Positions 9,401 through 21,600 of a DNA stretch of 64,000 nucleotides are shown here, one piece after another (within the stretch, counting starts at the first letter, position 1; each line of letters opens with the position of its first letter). This stretch comes from Piezodorus guildinii (lineage: Eukaryota > Arthropoda > Insecta > Hemiptera > Pentatomidae): assembly GCA_023052935.1 (NCBI GenBank), contig CM041294.1, positions 27,979,212 to 28,043,211 of the forward strand, read 5' to 3'. The notes below the pieces were generated by a model that worked only from the letters and a program-made list of their open reading frames with translations, was not told where the DNA came from and ran no database searches. The translations under genes and the position numbers were made by a program.

Positions 9401-12098
9401 CACTAATTTCACCTCACCGATACACCCTAATTCTCATCGTGTAGCGCTGCCTTAAAGCATGTTTCTTATCATACCATGAATATTGCTTGTTTCGGGAGTC
9501 TAAAAGAGTAATGAACTACCTGAAGTATAGTTGGCGCTGCTGGATTAGGTTGTGGTGGTTGTGGTTGTGCAGGGGTGGACATAGGACTTCCATGGGAAGG
9601 AAGTGGACTAGATAACTGCACATTTAGGTTATGCTGAGCAGCAGCGCTTGCACTAGTCGGGCTCACAGGTCTCTCCTTAAGACTCGGTAAACTAATAAGA
9701 ATTTTTAGACAAATTTAAATATAAACAATTCAAGAATAAAAAGTTGTTTTTGAAAATATGACTTATTTCAAGGTGTAGAAAAAATTAAACTATGCAAGGT
9801 AAACTTACCTGAAACCTTTCAGTAAAACTAAATGTCTTGGATCTTTTGCATAGTTTTTAGTTTGGGATGTAGTAAGATCTCCTCCAGCTTTTTCAAAAAG
9901 TTTAAACATAAGAGGAATTTTCCTCGGAGAAATAATTGATAAGTGTACATTTTTCTGAAAAATTATGAAATATTACCATAATACCAATGCTATATTATCA
10001 ATAACAAAATAAAAATAAATACTTCGCTAAAGATAGTTGCCAACTGGTCTGCAGTATTCCCAACATATGACTGATTCTCTATGACAGGCATCATATATGG
10101 AGGAGAGTTACAAATGAGAATACAATGCTTTTGGGGATTTGCTCCATTTTCTCTTCTCAGTTGCAAATCATCTAAACAAACCAAACTAGCAGCGAAACCT
10201 TCGGCTACATTAGCATGAGATTCACCTCGACCCCCAATGAGTCTGTTAGAAAGACAGAAATATTAAAAAAAAGTTTTGTGAGCTTTTTATTGGGTTGTTT
10301 CACATGAAATGTCCGTTATTATAGTTTCTGAAAAACATAAGGATTTTGCAGGTCTCTGTTGTTTTCTTCCGAATGTTTACATATTTAAAGTAAACAGTTA
10401 CTAACCCTTTACCTTTATATTATAAACTAGTTATATAGCTTCCCAATCAATTACCCATTTTTTAGTATACCTCCAAATATGAACATAGAAACACGCAATT
10501 TTCGAGAAATAATTTTGTATGAGTTTAAACTTGGCCATTCAGCAGCTGAGGCCGCTAGAAATATTTGCAAGGTGTTTGAGGAAGGGAGTGTTAATGAACG
10601 GACCATTCGCCGTTGGTTTGCTAAGTTTTCAGCTGGGGATACCTACTTGGAAAACTTGGCCTGAGGAAGACCTCCGTCCGTAATAGACAACGATGTCTTC
10701 AAACATACAGTAGAAGGAAACCCCTACCAAAGAGTTAAAGGACTCTCAGCACAACTAAATGCAAGTGCATCTACCGTTTCCAGACATTTAAAGTGTATTG
10801 GAAAAGTAAAAAAGCTCGATACATGGATACCTCACGATCTCACTGAGTGGCATGTTTCAAAACATACCGTGCAAAAATTGAAAGAACTGGGCTACGAAGT
10901 TCTTCCGCACCAACCATATTCTCCCGACTAGTCTCCAACAGATTACCACCTGTTCAGGTATTTAGACAACTTCGTCAAAGAAAAACTTTTTGAAGATGAT
11001 GATCAGATTTGTTTCACTTCAGAGCTCTGAGCTTTTCAGTTTGGGGATAAAAAAAAGTTGGTGTCACACTGGGAAAAATGTGTAGAAAAAGAAGGTAAAT
11101 ACTTCGAATAAAATTATCTTGTTTTCACATCGTATTTTTAATAAAAATCCTTTACCTTGAAAACGGACAATTCATGTGACACAACCCAATATATCAAAAC
11201 AATAAAATGTGAATAATTCAACAACTTACTCAATCTTTTCAAGAACTTGCAAAACTCTATGAGGATTGGAATATGGACCATATATATCAGTGCAAGAGCT
11301 TGGAAGTCTGTCGGCAGCATGATAAATTATAACACCATACAGGGCGCTGGTACTCTAAGAAATATAAAAAACCAATGACAAATACAATTCACAAGGTAAA
11401 TGAAAAATATGCTGGTTAAAATATAGTGAGCACAATTAATAAAGTCCTAAGAGCTAAAGGGGAGCGGCGTGGTCTAGTGGATAGAGCGCTAGTCTGCTGT
11501 GCTCCGGGTCCTGGGTTCGAATCCCGCCTGTGGCAGAATATTATTTATTCTGTTAACTCAGTCGGGGGGTGACCCTAGGGTATGGAGACCATCCTGGGGC
11601 AGACCCAGCCTCTAAAGTAGGTACCCAAATTAATTGGGGAAAAACCTGGCGGCTGAGCGTGATTAAGGCCTAATCACCTCATTGCACTGCCCTTGGCCTA
11701 GAAACAGTACGAATCTCTATATGTACTGAGCCCAAGACCCTTCATGGGTTGTAGTGGTACAGGTTTTTTTTTTTTTTTTTTTTTTTTATTTTTTTTTTTT
11801 TTATTTTTTTTTTAAGAGCTAAAGGAATACTGAAAACTAAATAAATAAAATTATCAAATACCTCACAGACATAATCCCTTTCCTCCAATGATCCTTGATT
11901 AAAATACCTTTAAACAATTAAACAAATTAGAATCGAAATAATCTTAAAAATAAAAACACCTTGTTATAATACTTACTCTAATGTAGGAATAATATAGTTG
12001 GTCTTCATATCATTCAAGTAAGCCCCATTAATAGCTGTACCTTCTATAATAAAGATAACATCAGCAATCGAACAAATTTCCGCAGTCCCCATGACCAT
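405..12098 (-). CDS. MED25: Mediator complex subunit 25 (partial, 11 exons visible)
   Basis: MED25 is a Mediator subunit that binds activators in the nucleus. Visible coding exons are 11977-12098, 11862-11907, 11230-11354, 10023-10242, 9809-9954, 9520-9670, 8062-8257, 6031-6210, 4693-4832, 3659-3798 and 405-567. All have GT-AG borders and phases that add up (1,629 nt, 543 codons). The von Willebrand A domain is clear: [11 protein letters not shown] at the start, [11 protein letters not shown] and [17 protein letters not shown] Pro/Gln-rich linker follows (exons 6-9). The ACID domain then begins with [12 protein letters not shown] and continues with [15 protein letters not shown]. The start ATG at 12096-12098 has a second in-frame ATG two codons on. 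The rest of ACID and the tail lie beyond the left edge. Introns hold two mariners or Helitrons, a MITE, two SINEs and a HINE. Exons were placed by eye from family knowledge; small border errors are possible. Confidence 0.93.
930..1789 (+). mobile_element. Internally deleted mariner element, copy 1
   Basis: The terminal inverted repeats begin TTGGGTTGTTTCACAT and end ATGTGACACAACCCAA, flanked by TA on both sides (928-929 and 1790-1791). Inside, 1111-1353 encodes the mariner N-terminal helix-turn-helix ([24 protein letters not shown]). The ATG region is lost. A C-terminal piece keeps HPPYSPD followed by TAG, then SPTDYHLF. The catalytic core between them is missing, so the copy cannot encode transposase. 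It lies in a MED25 intron. Confidence 0.92.
2552..3420 (-). mobile_element. Short non-autonomous Helitron
   Basis: On the minus strand the sequence begins TCTATATTTATAAAAGAAAG at 3420 and ends with a GC-rich hairpin region, GCCGCGAGGCACAGCTAG, at 2552. This gives Helitron-type TC and CTAG termini with A and T as the flanking bases. No Rep/helicase coding is visible in the 869 bp. It lies in a large MED25 intron. The termini are matched from memory of arthropod Helitrons, not by alignment. Confidence 0.72.
3927..4585. mobile_element. MITE-like element with ~95-bp terminal inverted repeats
   Basis: The left arm (3927 to about 4020) starts TAAGGTAGATATT. It is matched in reverse complement by the right arm (about 4490-4585) ending AATATCTACCTTA, with high identity over about 95 bp. 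The interior is very AT-rich with no coding potential. No target duplication beyond a short AT-rich flank is certain. It sits in the MED25 intron between the ACID exon and the last Gln-rich exon. Superfamily is unknown. Confidence 0.8.
5224..5507 (-). mobile_element. tRNA-derived SINE, family 2, copy 1
   Basis: On the minus strand it has a tRNA-like head with B box GAGTTCGAATCC, then a body ending near GGCGTGACAGG in plus orientation. It is flanked by a perfect 13-bp direct repeat, CATGACTGGTTCA (5211-5223 and 5508-5520), the mark of retrotransposition. The body matches the SINE at about 47731-48010. It lies inside a MED25 intron. Confidence 0.88.
6481..7200 (+). mobile_element. Helitron nested in a HINE copy, carrying an RT fragment
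   Basis: It starts TCTATACTAATATTATAAAG, the common arthropod Helitron 5' terminus. It ends with a GC-rich segment and CAGCTAG. Flanking bases are A and T, as Helitrons require. Around 6927-6945 there is a typical near-terminal Helitron phrase, GATGCAGACGAAGTCGC. It is followed by about 150 bp matching the RTE-like reverse transcriptase (6943-7093), then a second terminal region ending at 7200. No helicase coding is present. Paralogous HINE copies show the uninterrupted target. Confidence 0.85.
6943..7093 (+). pseudogene. RTE-like reverse transcriptase fragment inside the Helitron
   Basis: The stretch is collinear with 52770-52920. It carries remnants of [13 protein letters not shown] and of [16 protein letters not shown], with the catalytic YADD changed to YAYD and with frame breaks. 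It has no boundary features of its own, so it was probably copied along with the Helitron. It is non-functional. Confidence 0.75.
8709..8869. mobile_element. Short foldback element with ~43-bp arms
   Basis: Arms 8709-8751 (starting AGATGAGAAAGATGGTTG) and 8826-8869 (ending CAACCATCTTTCTCATCT) are near-perfect inverted repeats. The loop holds about three tandem copies of GCTATTTTAATTAGCACTCT. A 9-bp match, ATAGGACAT, occurs just left of the element and again about 30 bp right of it. No coding. It lies within a MED25 intron. Confidence 0.78.
9003..9455. mobile_element. Non-autonomous DNA transposon, hAT-like ends
   Basis: The left end GGCAACGATACACGGTGAG and right end, in reverse complement GGCAGCGCTACACGATGAG, form imperfect inverted repeats that continue for about 45 bp (GGTGAGGTGAAA in both). 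The interior is AT-rich with poly(A) runs and no ORF. The ends resemble hAT termini, but I could not see a clean 8-bp duplication. A related half copy lies at 37437-37523. Confidence 0.65.
10290..11190 (+). mobile_element. Internally deleted mariner element, copy 2
   Basis: The inverted repeats match copy 1 and are flanked by TA (10288-10289, 11191-11192). A start ATG at 10479 opens [20 protein letters not shown]. The N-terminal HTH runs to a TGA near 10662. After the [10 protein letters not shown] motif the sequence jumps to the C-terminal segment with [15 protein letters not shown]. The deletion and the stop codon are the same as in copy 1. It sits in the MED25 intron between exons 3 and 4. 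Confidence 0.92.
11461..11813 (+). mobile_element. tRNA-derived SINE, family 1, copy 1 (full length)
   Basis: The head has A box TGGTCTAGTGG and B box GGTTCGAATCC. It is followed by a body (GGGGTGACCCTAGGGTATGG, ACCTGGCGGCTGAG) and a long T-rich tail. A perfect 12-bp target duplication, AAGAGCTAAAGG, flanks it (11449-11460, 11814-11825). It lies in the MED25 intron between exons 2 and 3. The intact duplication implies a fairly recent insertion. Confidence 0.93.
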
Positions 12099-12631
12099 TT
12101 TTTTTAGTCTTATAAATACTAATGTCTATTAGAAAGTGATAAAGAATTCATTTCAGAAAACAAATATAACTGTGACTATCACGACGAACCGAGAGACACC
12201 TCAAGTCCTCCAGGAGAGGTTATTCTTTTTTCTCTTCATAATCGATACAGGCTCCGTGAATCAATTCACTTCTATATATCCTAGTATGACATATGGAAAT
12301 GATAGAATAGATATATTTACCCCCAATTTGAAAAATAAAATAAAATTGAGTTATTTGACATACAAATATATTGTTTTAAAAGAAAAAAAAAATCAAATTC
12401 CCAATAAAAGAAACAATGATTTAAAACTCGATTTCAATTTTTTAAGAACGATATATAGTTGCATTGGGATAAAAACATGCTTTATCCTATATTTATAACC
12501 TTTCTTGACATAGTAAACAAATAACTGTAATTCTGCTCTGGTCCAGTGATATTCGTTTTATTAATTTTAGGTTTAGTTTAAGTCTTATTAGGTCAGTTAT
12601 TACTGGCGTACTGTTATGAAATGTCCTGGAA
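12099..12631. promoter_or_regulatory. Shared 5' region between divergent MED25 and AASDH
   Basis: Start codons at 12098 (minus) and 12632 (plus) are 533 bp apart, so both promoters and 5' leaders must lie here unless upstream non-coding exons exist elsewhere. A 120-codon open frame at 12136-12498 shows no recognisable protein and low complexity, and I treat it as chance. No TATA or initiator can be assigned with confidence. Confidence 0.55.
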
Positions 12632-15600
12632 ATGACATTTCCTCTCGTTACAATAATTAATGAGAGAATAAATTCTAATTTAAGCAAAAGGGCTGTTACT
12701 TATTATGATCATATTGGATGGCACAATGTATCCTATGCTGGTATTAAGAATGCAGCTAACGAAGTTTACTGCCATTTGAAAGAAAGAGTTTTAGAAAACG
12801 AAACTGAATATGTATTGCTTCATTTAAACATTACCCTTACATATCCTGCTGTAGTTTTAGGGTAAATAAAAAGACATAAGCGATGTATATATTGTTTTAA
12901 TAAAATTTAGTACTGCACTTCACCTTTTTACTATTTATTTCAGTGTTCTTAATGCTGGTCTTTGTTTCATATGTATTGACATTGAAAATGAGGATACAAT
13001 TAATCAATATATCAATGACAATTCTGTCAAGTACATTTTTTCGAATATATACTGTGATAAAAAACATCAAAAATCATTTCTTTTCAATGCTACTTTTGAA
13101 GGAGGAATTTCTATTCTCGGAGAAACAGTGGGATTATGGGTGACATGTAACGTAACCATCTGTACTCATGTTTCATATCTTATAATGGCATGTTTATATA
13201 AATTTTATTTTCAGATAACAATAAGTTATGTAAATCGCCTTTTATGTATGCAATAAAAACCTCGGGAACGACTGGAAAGGCAAAGACTGTACAGGTGCTG
13301 CATGAGTGCATTTTCCCTAATCTCAAAGACTTAAGGTGGTGATTTATATATTGCATGGGAGTTTAAATGAGTGAAGTTATTTTATTTTTATACAGAATGA
13401 AGTACTTTTTTGTTATTAGTTACTATTTATCAACTTGTCATGTTCCCCTTTAAGTTCTTATTTATTTTGTCACTGATAATACCAAAAAAATTTACAATTT
13501 TATTAGTAATTTTAAATACTCCATGAAGTGCCTTGACTCAAAAGTTAATGGAGTTCTGATTCTTGACCATTTTTAAATATTTATTTGTATTTTTCCTAAC
13601 CTCTTGAAAAAACAAACTAAATAGGTACAGCGCCCAGGTTTCAATGCATCTATAGGTAGACAATTTTTTATTGTTTTATATTAGTCTTCTGACAACCTAG
13701 TATGTATCTACATGTCATACCTTATAGGCTCTACAATGGTTTGCTGCTGGAGATGATTTTCATGTTTACATTTTAGGTCCCTACTGTTTTTCACTCATAG
13801 TCTAAACCTATTTATTTTTTCTTATGAAATAAAGTAAATGTCTGGTGAAATAGATTGATATTGATGATTTGAAACTCGTGTCTGTAATTCATTGTTCTAG
13901 GTCCAATTGAAATGATACATGTATTATGTAACTTACTTCACTCATGATTCCTTTACAATTTTCCTAACCAATTTATATAATAATATTCTTGATTGACTTT
14001 TTAAAAATTGTTTTAGTACGATTCTCCAAATCAGCACTGATGATGTTATTATGTTAATGACATCTGTAACATTTGACCCATCAGTTATAGAATTATTTCT
14101 GGCATTGATAAATGGAGCTACCTTATGTATTGTTGAGAAATATGTCAAACAAAGTTCAGAAATATTGTTGGACATTTTATTTCCTGCCTCAGGAGGTTTG
14201 GTTACAATACTCCAGACCACACCCTCTCTATTCCGGAGGTGGAAAACATCAGCCTTACAAAAGAGAATATTTGCTGGGAATTCATCATTAAAAAACTTGA
14301 TCTTAGGTACTTCTAGTTTTATTTATGTCACAAATATTCAGTTCTTATATATACTAACAGTTGCTTTGAATGTTATTTCATTTTCCAGCCATTATAGCTC
14401 GGTCCACAATGACTTGCTAATTTAGATGGTAGCATGAAGTGGCGTGCTATTATTTCTTATTTTACTTTCACTTACTTATATATGAAATATATTGCAAGGG
14501 AAATTATTGCGAACGTGAAAATTTTTGAAATTCAATTTTCAATGGAAATACACATTTTAGGGTCCCATGAGTCCAAATGACAAAGTCCTGCAAAAACCTT
14601 TAATTTAGTAGTTTTTATGAAATTGACCATATCATCTGATTAGCATTGCTAAAAAACAGGTAAATTTATAAGTTGAATGAATTCGATAACCAACTAAAGG
14701 AGAAAAGAGCAAACATATTTTGTTATGCAATTTTTGTGTTTTTGATCTTAAGAACAGTAACATAGATGTATAATATACTGTTGGAAAGCTAAAGATTTTA
14801 GAAAAAATATTATCTTATACTCAATCTTGTAAAACTTTAGGAAGACTGATAAAAAGCTGATAAAACTAACTGATTATGCTAGATAATAATATAATAATTT
14901 TTAATAAAACACATGTTTCTATAGAAATTCAATTTAAATAATTCTTTATTAGTTTCATTCAATTTCATCGCTTACTGTGTTTGAAAATTCTTTAATCGAC
15001 TTTAAAAACTGAGTGTTAAAAAAAGTGTTGCTGGCACCAGATTTTTCAGTTTTATTTTAAACATTAAAATGTCATCCTAATTTCATTGTTAAAATATATG
15101 AAAAATTCTATTTTAGTTTATTAATTTCAATAATGAACCTTAGAATAATTATTTACTACATCACAATACTTTTATAATATTTGAAACGTCTCTAAAAAAA
15201 TAAGGTAAGTATTAAAGTGTACTTTTGGTTTATTATTTTCAATAATGAACCCCAGAAGAAAAAAAAAAATACCCCAAAATTTGAGGGCTTACGTTTCAAG
15301 TTAATAAATAAATGAATGCCGAAAATTCAGAAATAGCAGAGATGTAGCGTTTTAAAATTAGCAGTAGTGATAGGCCATTTTCCTTTGAATTATTGGGTTG
15401 TCCGAAAAGTTTGTAGAGATTTTTAAAATAAAATTTACCTTTTATTTTTCCTACAGAAAATGAATCACAAAGCTAATGTTTATTTATATGCCTTTAATCC
15501 TCATGGAATTAACTATTTTTACATACTGAATTCATCTTTATTAAAGCTTAGTAGTGTAGTTTATTGAAAATTAACATGAGGGATGATTCAGTTCATTTTC

Positions 15601-18600
15601 GCCATATTATGCTGTTCTTTTTTAAAAAAGGAAAAAAAGCAGCATATTACATTTTGAGCTCCTTCCACAAAAATAAACTATAAATACGGACTTTTACTGC
15701 GCCCAGTTAGATCGATTGAAGGCAGCAATTGAAGAGAAACAGCCTGAGTTGGCAAATCGGAAAGGAGTGCCATTCCATCAAGACAATGCTAGGCCCCATG
15801 TGTCTTTAAGGACTCAGCAAAAGTTATTAGGCTTCAGATGGGAGGTTTTAGCTCACCCGCCGTCCTCTAAATTATCTACAAGGGAAATCCTACTCTTCAG
15901 AAAATGTCTTCAAAACGGGACCTTTTATTGTTCTTCATGAGTAAGGACAGTGATTTTTGGAAAAAAGGGATAATGGACCTTCCAAGCCGTTGGGAAATGG
16001 CAATCGCTAAAGGTGGTAACTATTTTGTAGATTAAATAAATAAATTTTAAGCTGTTCATAAATTTTAATTTTTGTTAATTGTCTATAAACAGATATTTGG
16101 AAATAATAAACCATTGTGTACTAATTTGCAGCGTTTTTGATATTTACAGAAGCACTTGTTCTACTTCTCATTTGATTCAACCTATTACAAATTTTTAAGT
16201 GTAAAACTTTAAATTATAAATTGTTAGGAATTATTTAATAAACTTATCCCTGATTTCCACATTTGTTTTCAGGTGGTGAAGAATTTCCTAGTATAAATGA
16301 ACTGAAATCATGGGGTCTGACTAGTAATGTCAATATTTACAATATCTACGGTATTACTGAAGTTTCTTGTTGGGCTTCCATTAAACGAGTGTGGCCTGCT
16401 AAACAAATTGAAATTGATATTGGAACGCCTTTATCTGAGACATTATTTAAATTAGAGATAGACAATGAAAATGAAGGAGAGTTATTTATTGGTAAGAATG
16501 ACTGCTTTCTCTTCTCATACCTTCACTTACATATGTTTGAAATGTATGTTTAGGAAAAGTATTTCATTCTTCAATTTTTTTTTAATCTAAGATTTCAATG
16601 GAAGTAGACATCTTAAGGTCCTCCAAGTCTAAATTTTTTGCACAATACAATACTATACTTATGTGCTTGGGAAGACACCCTCATTCTTTCTCCTGTGTCC
16701 TAAATTATCATTATTAATTAACAACCTGTTTCTTGATGTTGCTTATTTAATTTTTTAATTACAATGTTTGTTGTTAACGTATAGGTAGTAAAACGAGGAA
16801 ATGCTTGATTAATGATGGAGAGCATGAGATTGTTTTTAACAAAAATATAAGCTTATTTAGAGCTACTGGAGACATTTTCAAGGTTAGTTATTTTAGATTA
16901 AAATTAGTTATAAGTAGTTTATTTTGTTATTAGTACTCTAATATATAAAATTCTCATGTCACAGTTTTAGTTACCACTCCTCCGAAACGGCATGACCGAT
17001 CTTCATGAAATTTTATATGCATATTCCATAGGTCTGAGAATCGGCTACTATATATTTTTCATACCCCTAAGTGATAAGGGTTGTCTACCCCTAATATTTT
17101 TTCTTATTTTTTTTTTTTTTTGATAAATCTCTTTTATTTAATTTTTTTATGTGACCTTAAAAAATACATACAACCCTAAATTTTCACCCTTCTGTCACCA
17201 ACCCCTATTTTTTAATAGTCATTTTAGTAATTTAATAATTTAGGAATTAGGTCTTACTATAATAATTTAAGGGATAACTCGGACCAGTGTTTCATGGTGT
17301 GTGTGCCGTCGGCCTTGGATGATGAGATAATGAAAGCTTTGTATGACTTCTCAGGCCGTATATATGATCTGAGCTAGGAGCTTGTCTGTAGCTGAGTGGG
17401 GTTAATCCATAGCTCCTAGAGCCGACCTCCTACTACGTCTTGAAGTAGGTGGTCATTGCTACATGGGGTCCTAAATAAAACGAACTTTGGACCCCAAAAA
17501 ATATACAGTAATCGCTAACAACTGTAAAGATTGTTACTGAACATGTGATCTTCGCTTTATCTGTTCATATGCTTACATGTCTTATGTGGGTGTTCTGAAA
17601 GATTTATTGTTCTTTCTTAGTTGTTAATTAAAACGCACCATTTATTTAGACTTCAGGGCAGCTTATGATAAAGTTAACAGAGTGGAGCTTAATAAAGTTC
17701 TCTATGAATTAAACATTCCTGAAAAATTGGTGAGACTGGTGAAGAGGACAATGAAAAATGTGCGATGTGCAGTAAAAATCAGTAATGAAGTGTCGCAGGA
17801 ATTCACTTCAAATAAGGGCTTGAGAAAAGGAGATGCACTGGCATGCCTTCTTTTTAACCTCATGCTTGAGAAGGCTGTGATCCAGATTGTAGGAACAATA
17901 TTCTACCGAACTGCTATGATCCTCGCATACGCTGATGACCTCGACATAGTTGGTCGCTCCTACAATGCAGTATTAGAAGCTTTTCAAGCCCTGACTGGTC
18001 CAGCAAGGAAAGTTGGACTCGAGATTAATGCTTCGAAAACTAAATACATGGTAGCAGAGGAAGCCCCAAATCCAGGTGAAATGGTTACCTTCGGAAATTA
18101 CAAGTTTGAGAAGGTATCTGAATTTGTCTACCTGGGGTCACTGGTCTCACACAATAATGAGACTCAACTGGAGGTGAAGAAAAGAATCCAAGCAGCTAAT
18201 TGTGCATATTTGGGATTGCTGTGTCACTTCAGGAGTGGAGCTCTCTCTAAAGAAACCAAAATGAGCCTCTACAAGACTTTGATCAGGCCAGTTTTGTTGT
18301 ACGCATCGGAATCCTGGGCAACCACCAAATCGATGGAGCAGGAACTTGGCATTTTCGAAAGGAAAGTCTTGTGTTGGATATTGGGTGGACGTCAGGCTGG
18401 AGGTCAATGGAGAAGACATACGAATCAGGAGCTATACAGCATGTTTAACGAACCTGATATCGTTCTGTTTTATAAAGTGAATTGTTTGAGATGGGCGGGC
18501 CATCTGGCCAGAATGGAGGATTGTGAAATCCCCAAGAAGACAATGAAAGAGCCAATTCATGGTAAAAGACGGCGAGGAAGACCGAGATCAAGATGGAGTC

Positions 18601-21600
18601 GCTGCTGATGCCTGGAGTATTTAAGGTGTCAATGATTGGATGGTGGCTGCACAAGATCGTGACAATTGGAGGTTGTTACAGGAGGTCAAGACTCGGCAAC
18701 GAGTTGTAGTACCAGCTTAGACAGAGATTTTTAGTTGTGAAATTTTTCACTTGCTCATTTAAAAGTATGTTTAATGTTCATAAATAATTATAGCTCTTCA
18801 TAAATGTTGGAACATATTCTTGATTAATTTATATTATTAAGTATTTTATAGTAATTATAAATGTTGTAAATTTTATTAATTCATGTTTTTTTTTTTTTTT
18901 TAATAAACAGAAAGTGAATGGTAAGCTTTTCTTCAAAAGGAGGAAAGATGACATTTTAAAACGTTGGGGAACCAAGTTTAGTACATCCACCATTGAAGAA
19001 TGTGTCAAGTTACATGAAAATGTATTAGCCTGTGCTTGTACAACATGCAAAATTAATCACCATATCAGAATTGGATTATTTATAATAGAAAAAGATAGTT
19101 CTGATTTGAAGGGCTTAAAATGTTTTTTGAAAAAATCTTTGCCCAAAGCCTCTTGGCCTGATACCATTATAGTCCTTGACTCTTTCCCATTAACCACCCA
19201 TGGTAACTACATTTTTGAAAGAAAAAAAACAGCTTCTTGATTTGATGACATTTATAAAAGACATTGTTAAGTGGTTTATTTATTTTTAAGGAAAAATATG
19301 CCTTCGTTCATTGAAGAAAATGTTAATGAAAGAGAAAAGAGCAAAAAGCAAAGATACATTTTATGAAATGTGGAGGCATTATAGCTCAGAGAATTCCTCT
19401 GGGTTCAATGATTTTTTTTCTGATGGAGGTGACTCATTGATGGCATTACAATTAGTAGCAGAGATGGAACAATTTTTTACTGATGTCCCAGATACCATTC
19501 TTGGAATGATTCTGCAAAAGAAAACTTGTGATGAAATTTGGACTTATTTCGCAGACTACGAAGGTAAAATATGAACTTTATTTTCTAAATTTGTTGAACT
19601 TCTGTTGTATCATTCTTTTATTTTCTTGACTACTTACAGGAAATGGTACTTCCCAGGAGAAAAATATAACGGTGACCAACTTTTTCAATGAAGTGACCAA
19701 GCCAATAACAAAAAATATTTTAAAACATCTTTTAAAAGGAAAAATTCATAATTTTGGTAATTCTACAATAAACGATTTCATCATTAAAACTGATGTTCAA
19801 TTCATAGAAGCATGGAAACACAATCTTGGAAAGTGCATTGATGCTTCACCTTTAGGTATCGAACTTGTTAGGTGTGTTTTAGCTATTAAGTTTTAGCTGA
19901 ACTAAAAAAATAAATAATTACTAATTTTCTCATATTTTGTTATATTAGTGGGGAAAGATTGTGCATTATTGGATCCCACAGTGGAATGGTTGTTGTTATA
20001 GAAGTTAATACTGGAAAATTGATATCTGAATGTACATTACCAGATCGTGTTGAATCATCTGCATGCATCTCCCTAAATGCTGAAGTTTATTATATTGGTA
20101 AATCTATTATAATCCTTAGTTCATCCATAATACTTAATGATATTAGAAAATTTCACTTTTTCATTCTAGCAATTATTATTAGAATCAGTTAGAGTGTAGT
20201 CTTATAATTATTCAATATTTTTTTATCTTAAGATTTCTTTTACTATATTTTTATTTTGAATAAAATTACAAGTAAATATTTATTTATAACTTTTCAATTT
20301 TGACTTTATTCTTCATACTCTAATAAAATTGACTTGTTTTTGAACCAAATCTAATTTAATCATAACAGATTTAAATGTATTTAATCATAGTAAAAAATAT
20401 ATTGGAAAATGAAATTATTGGTTCACTTAAAACAACTAATACTTTTAAAAATAGGTTGTTACGATGGTTGTGTCTATGCCATATCTACAAAATCTGGAAA
20501 TGTTATGTGGAATTTCAAAACAGAAGATATGGTTAAAAGTACATGTTTAATATCTGAAGATTGTATAATATTTGGATCATATGACCGAAATATCTATTGC
20601 TTATTAGAGGTATGTTTTTTAATATGGACAGTGTCTAAATACATTAGTTATATAGAATTTATAAATTAATTAGAAAAAACAAAACAATTTGATCTGTTTA
20701 AGTATCTTTGGACATTAAAACATTATTCTAAGGTGTAAGCTTGTTAACTTGTGCTACCTATAAAATTTGTTAGTTAAATTTGTTTATTTACCAATAAAAT
20801 GCCACTTTTTATTAATGTATTAACAGACCTTAAAGTTATCTAATATTTAATATTTTATTTCAATGTACTCCTTATGGTTCTGTTTTTTTACCCATCCCAC
20901 ATCCACTGGCACATTACTACTTAAGGTACTGATGATGTTGGTTACAGTTATGGCTTCATTTGTCTTGCCATTGAATTGTGTTCAAATTGTCATATTTGAA
21001 GTAGGATCTCTACTCCAAAATTCTCCACCTTGATTTTTGCATGATTAGATAGGATATTGCACCAGGTATTTTGTATCATCAATACCTTAATACTGGTAAC
21101 CCTAGCCACTAAAAGATGTATGAAATATGTATATAGGAAATTTTTTATGGTAGTGACAGATAATAGTTTCTTCTCTCACAGATCCACTAAGCCTATATAG
21201 TCAGTATTCTTATGTGAGCGTCCGCTTTATTTGGATGCTCAGATATTTCATGGTTGGTTGTAGGTAGTACAGGTTCTTTCCTTCCAAAGTTTCAATAATG
21301 ACTGACTTAAAATTATAATAAATATTTTATTTAAAAAGTCTTTATCCCCTTTGAAAGATGCAATAATTTAAATGTGTGTCATATGACATTCAAATGAGTG
21401 AGTAACTTAGTTCTAATTCTGTAATTTTTTATCAGAATTGAGCAAAGAATTCAAAATATTTGACAGAAAATGAGTTATTTGTCAGAAATAGATCTTTAAA
21501 ATTCCCAAATATTTGGAAATTGATGCTTACTTACTTTTAGGGGAGTAAATAGTTTTTGTTTCCTATCTCTCCTGTAAAATGATGTTGTTTTTGTGTCCAT

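Noticed and set aside
11461..11535. Possible genuine tRNA gene (A and B boxes present)
   Set aside because: It continues into a long SINE body with a T-rich tail and target duplication, and recurs at 27.3 and 53.7 kb. The same reasoning applies to the tRNA-like heads at 5.5, 47.7 and 61.8 kb.
12136..12498. 120-codon frame between MED25 and AASDH
   Set aside because: Low-complexity K/N/I/F-rich translation, no recognised motif, and it lies in the divergent promoter interval.
13216..13335. Alternative donor GTGACA directly after TTATGG for AASDH exon 2
   Set aside because: That choice puts exon 3 out of frame with an early stop. Using the donor at 13147 restores YNNKLCK into the SGTTG loop.
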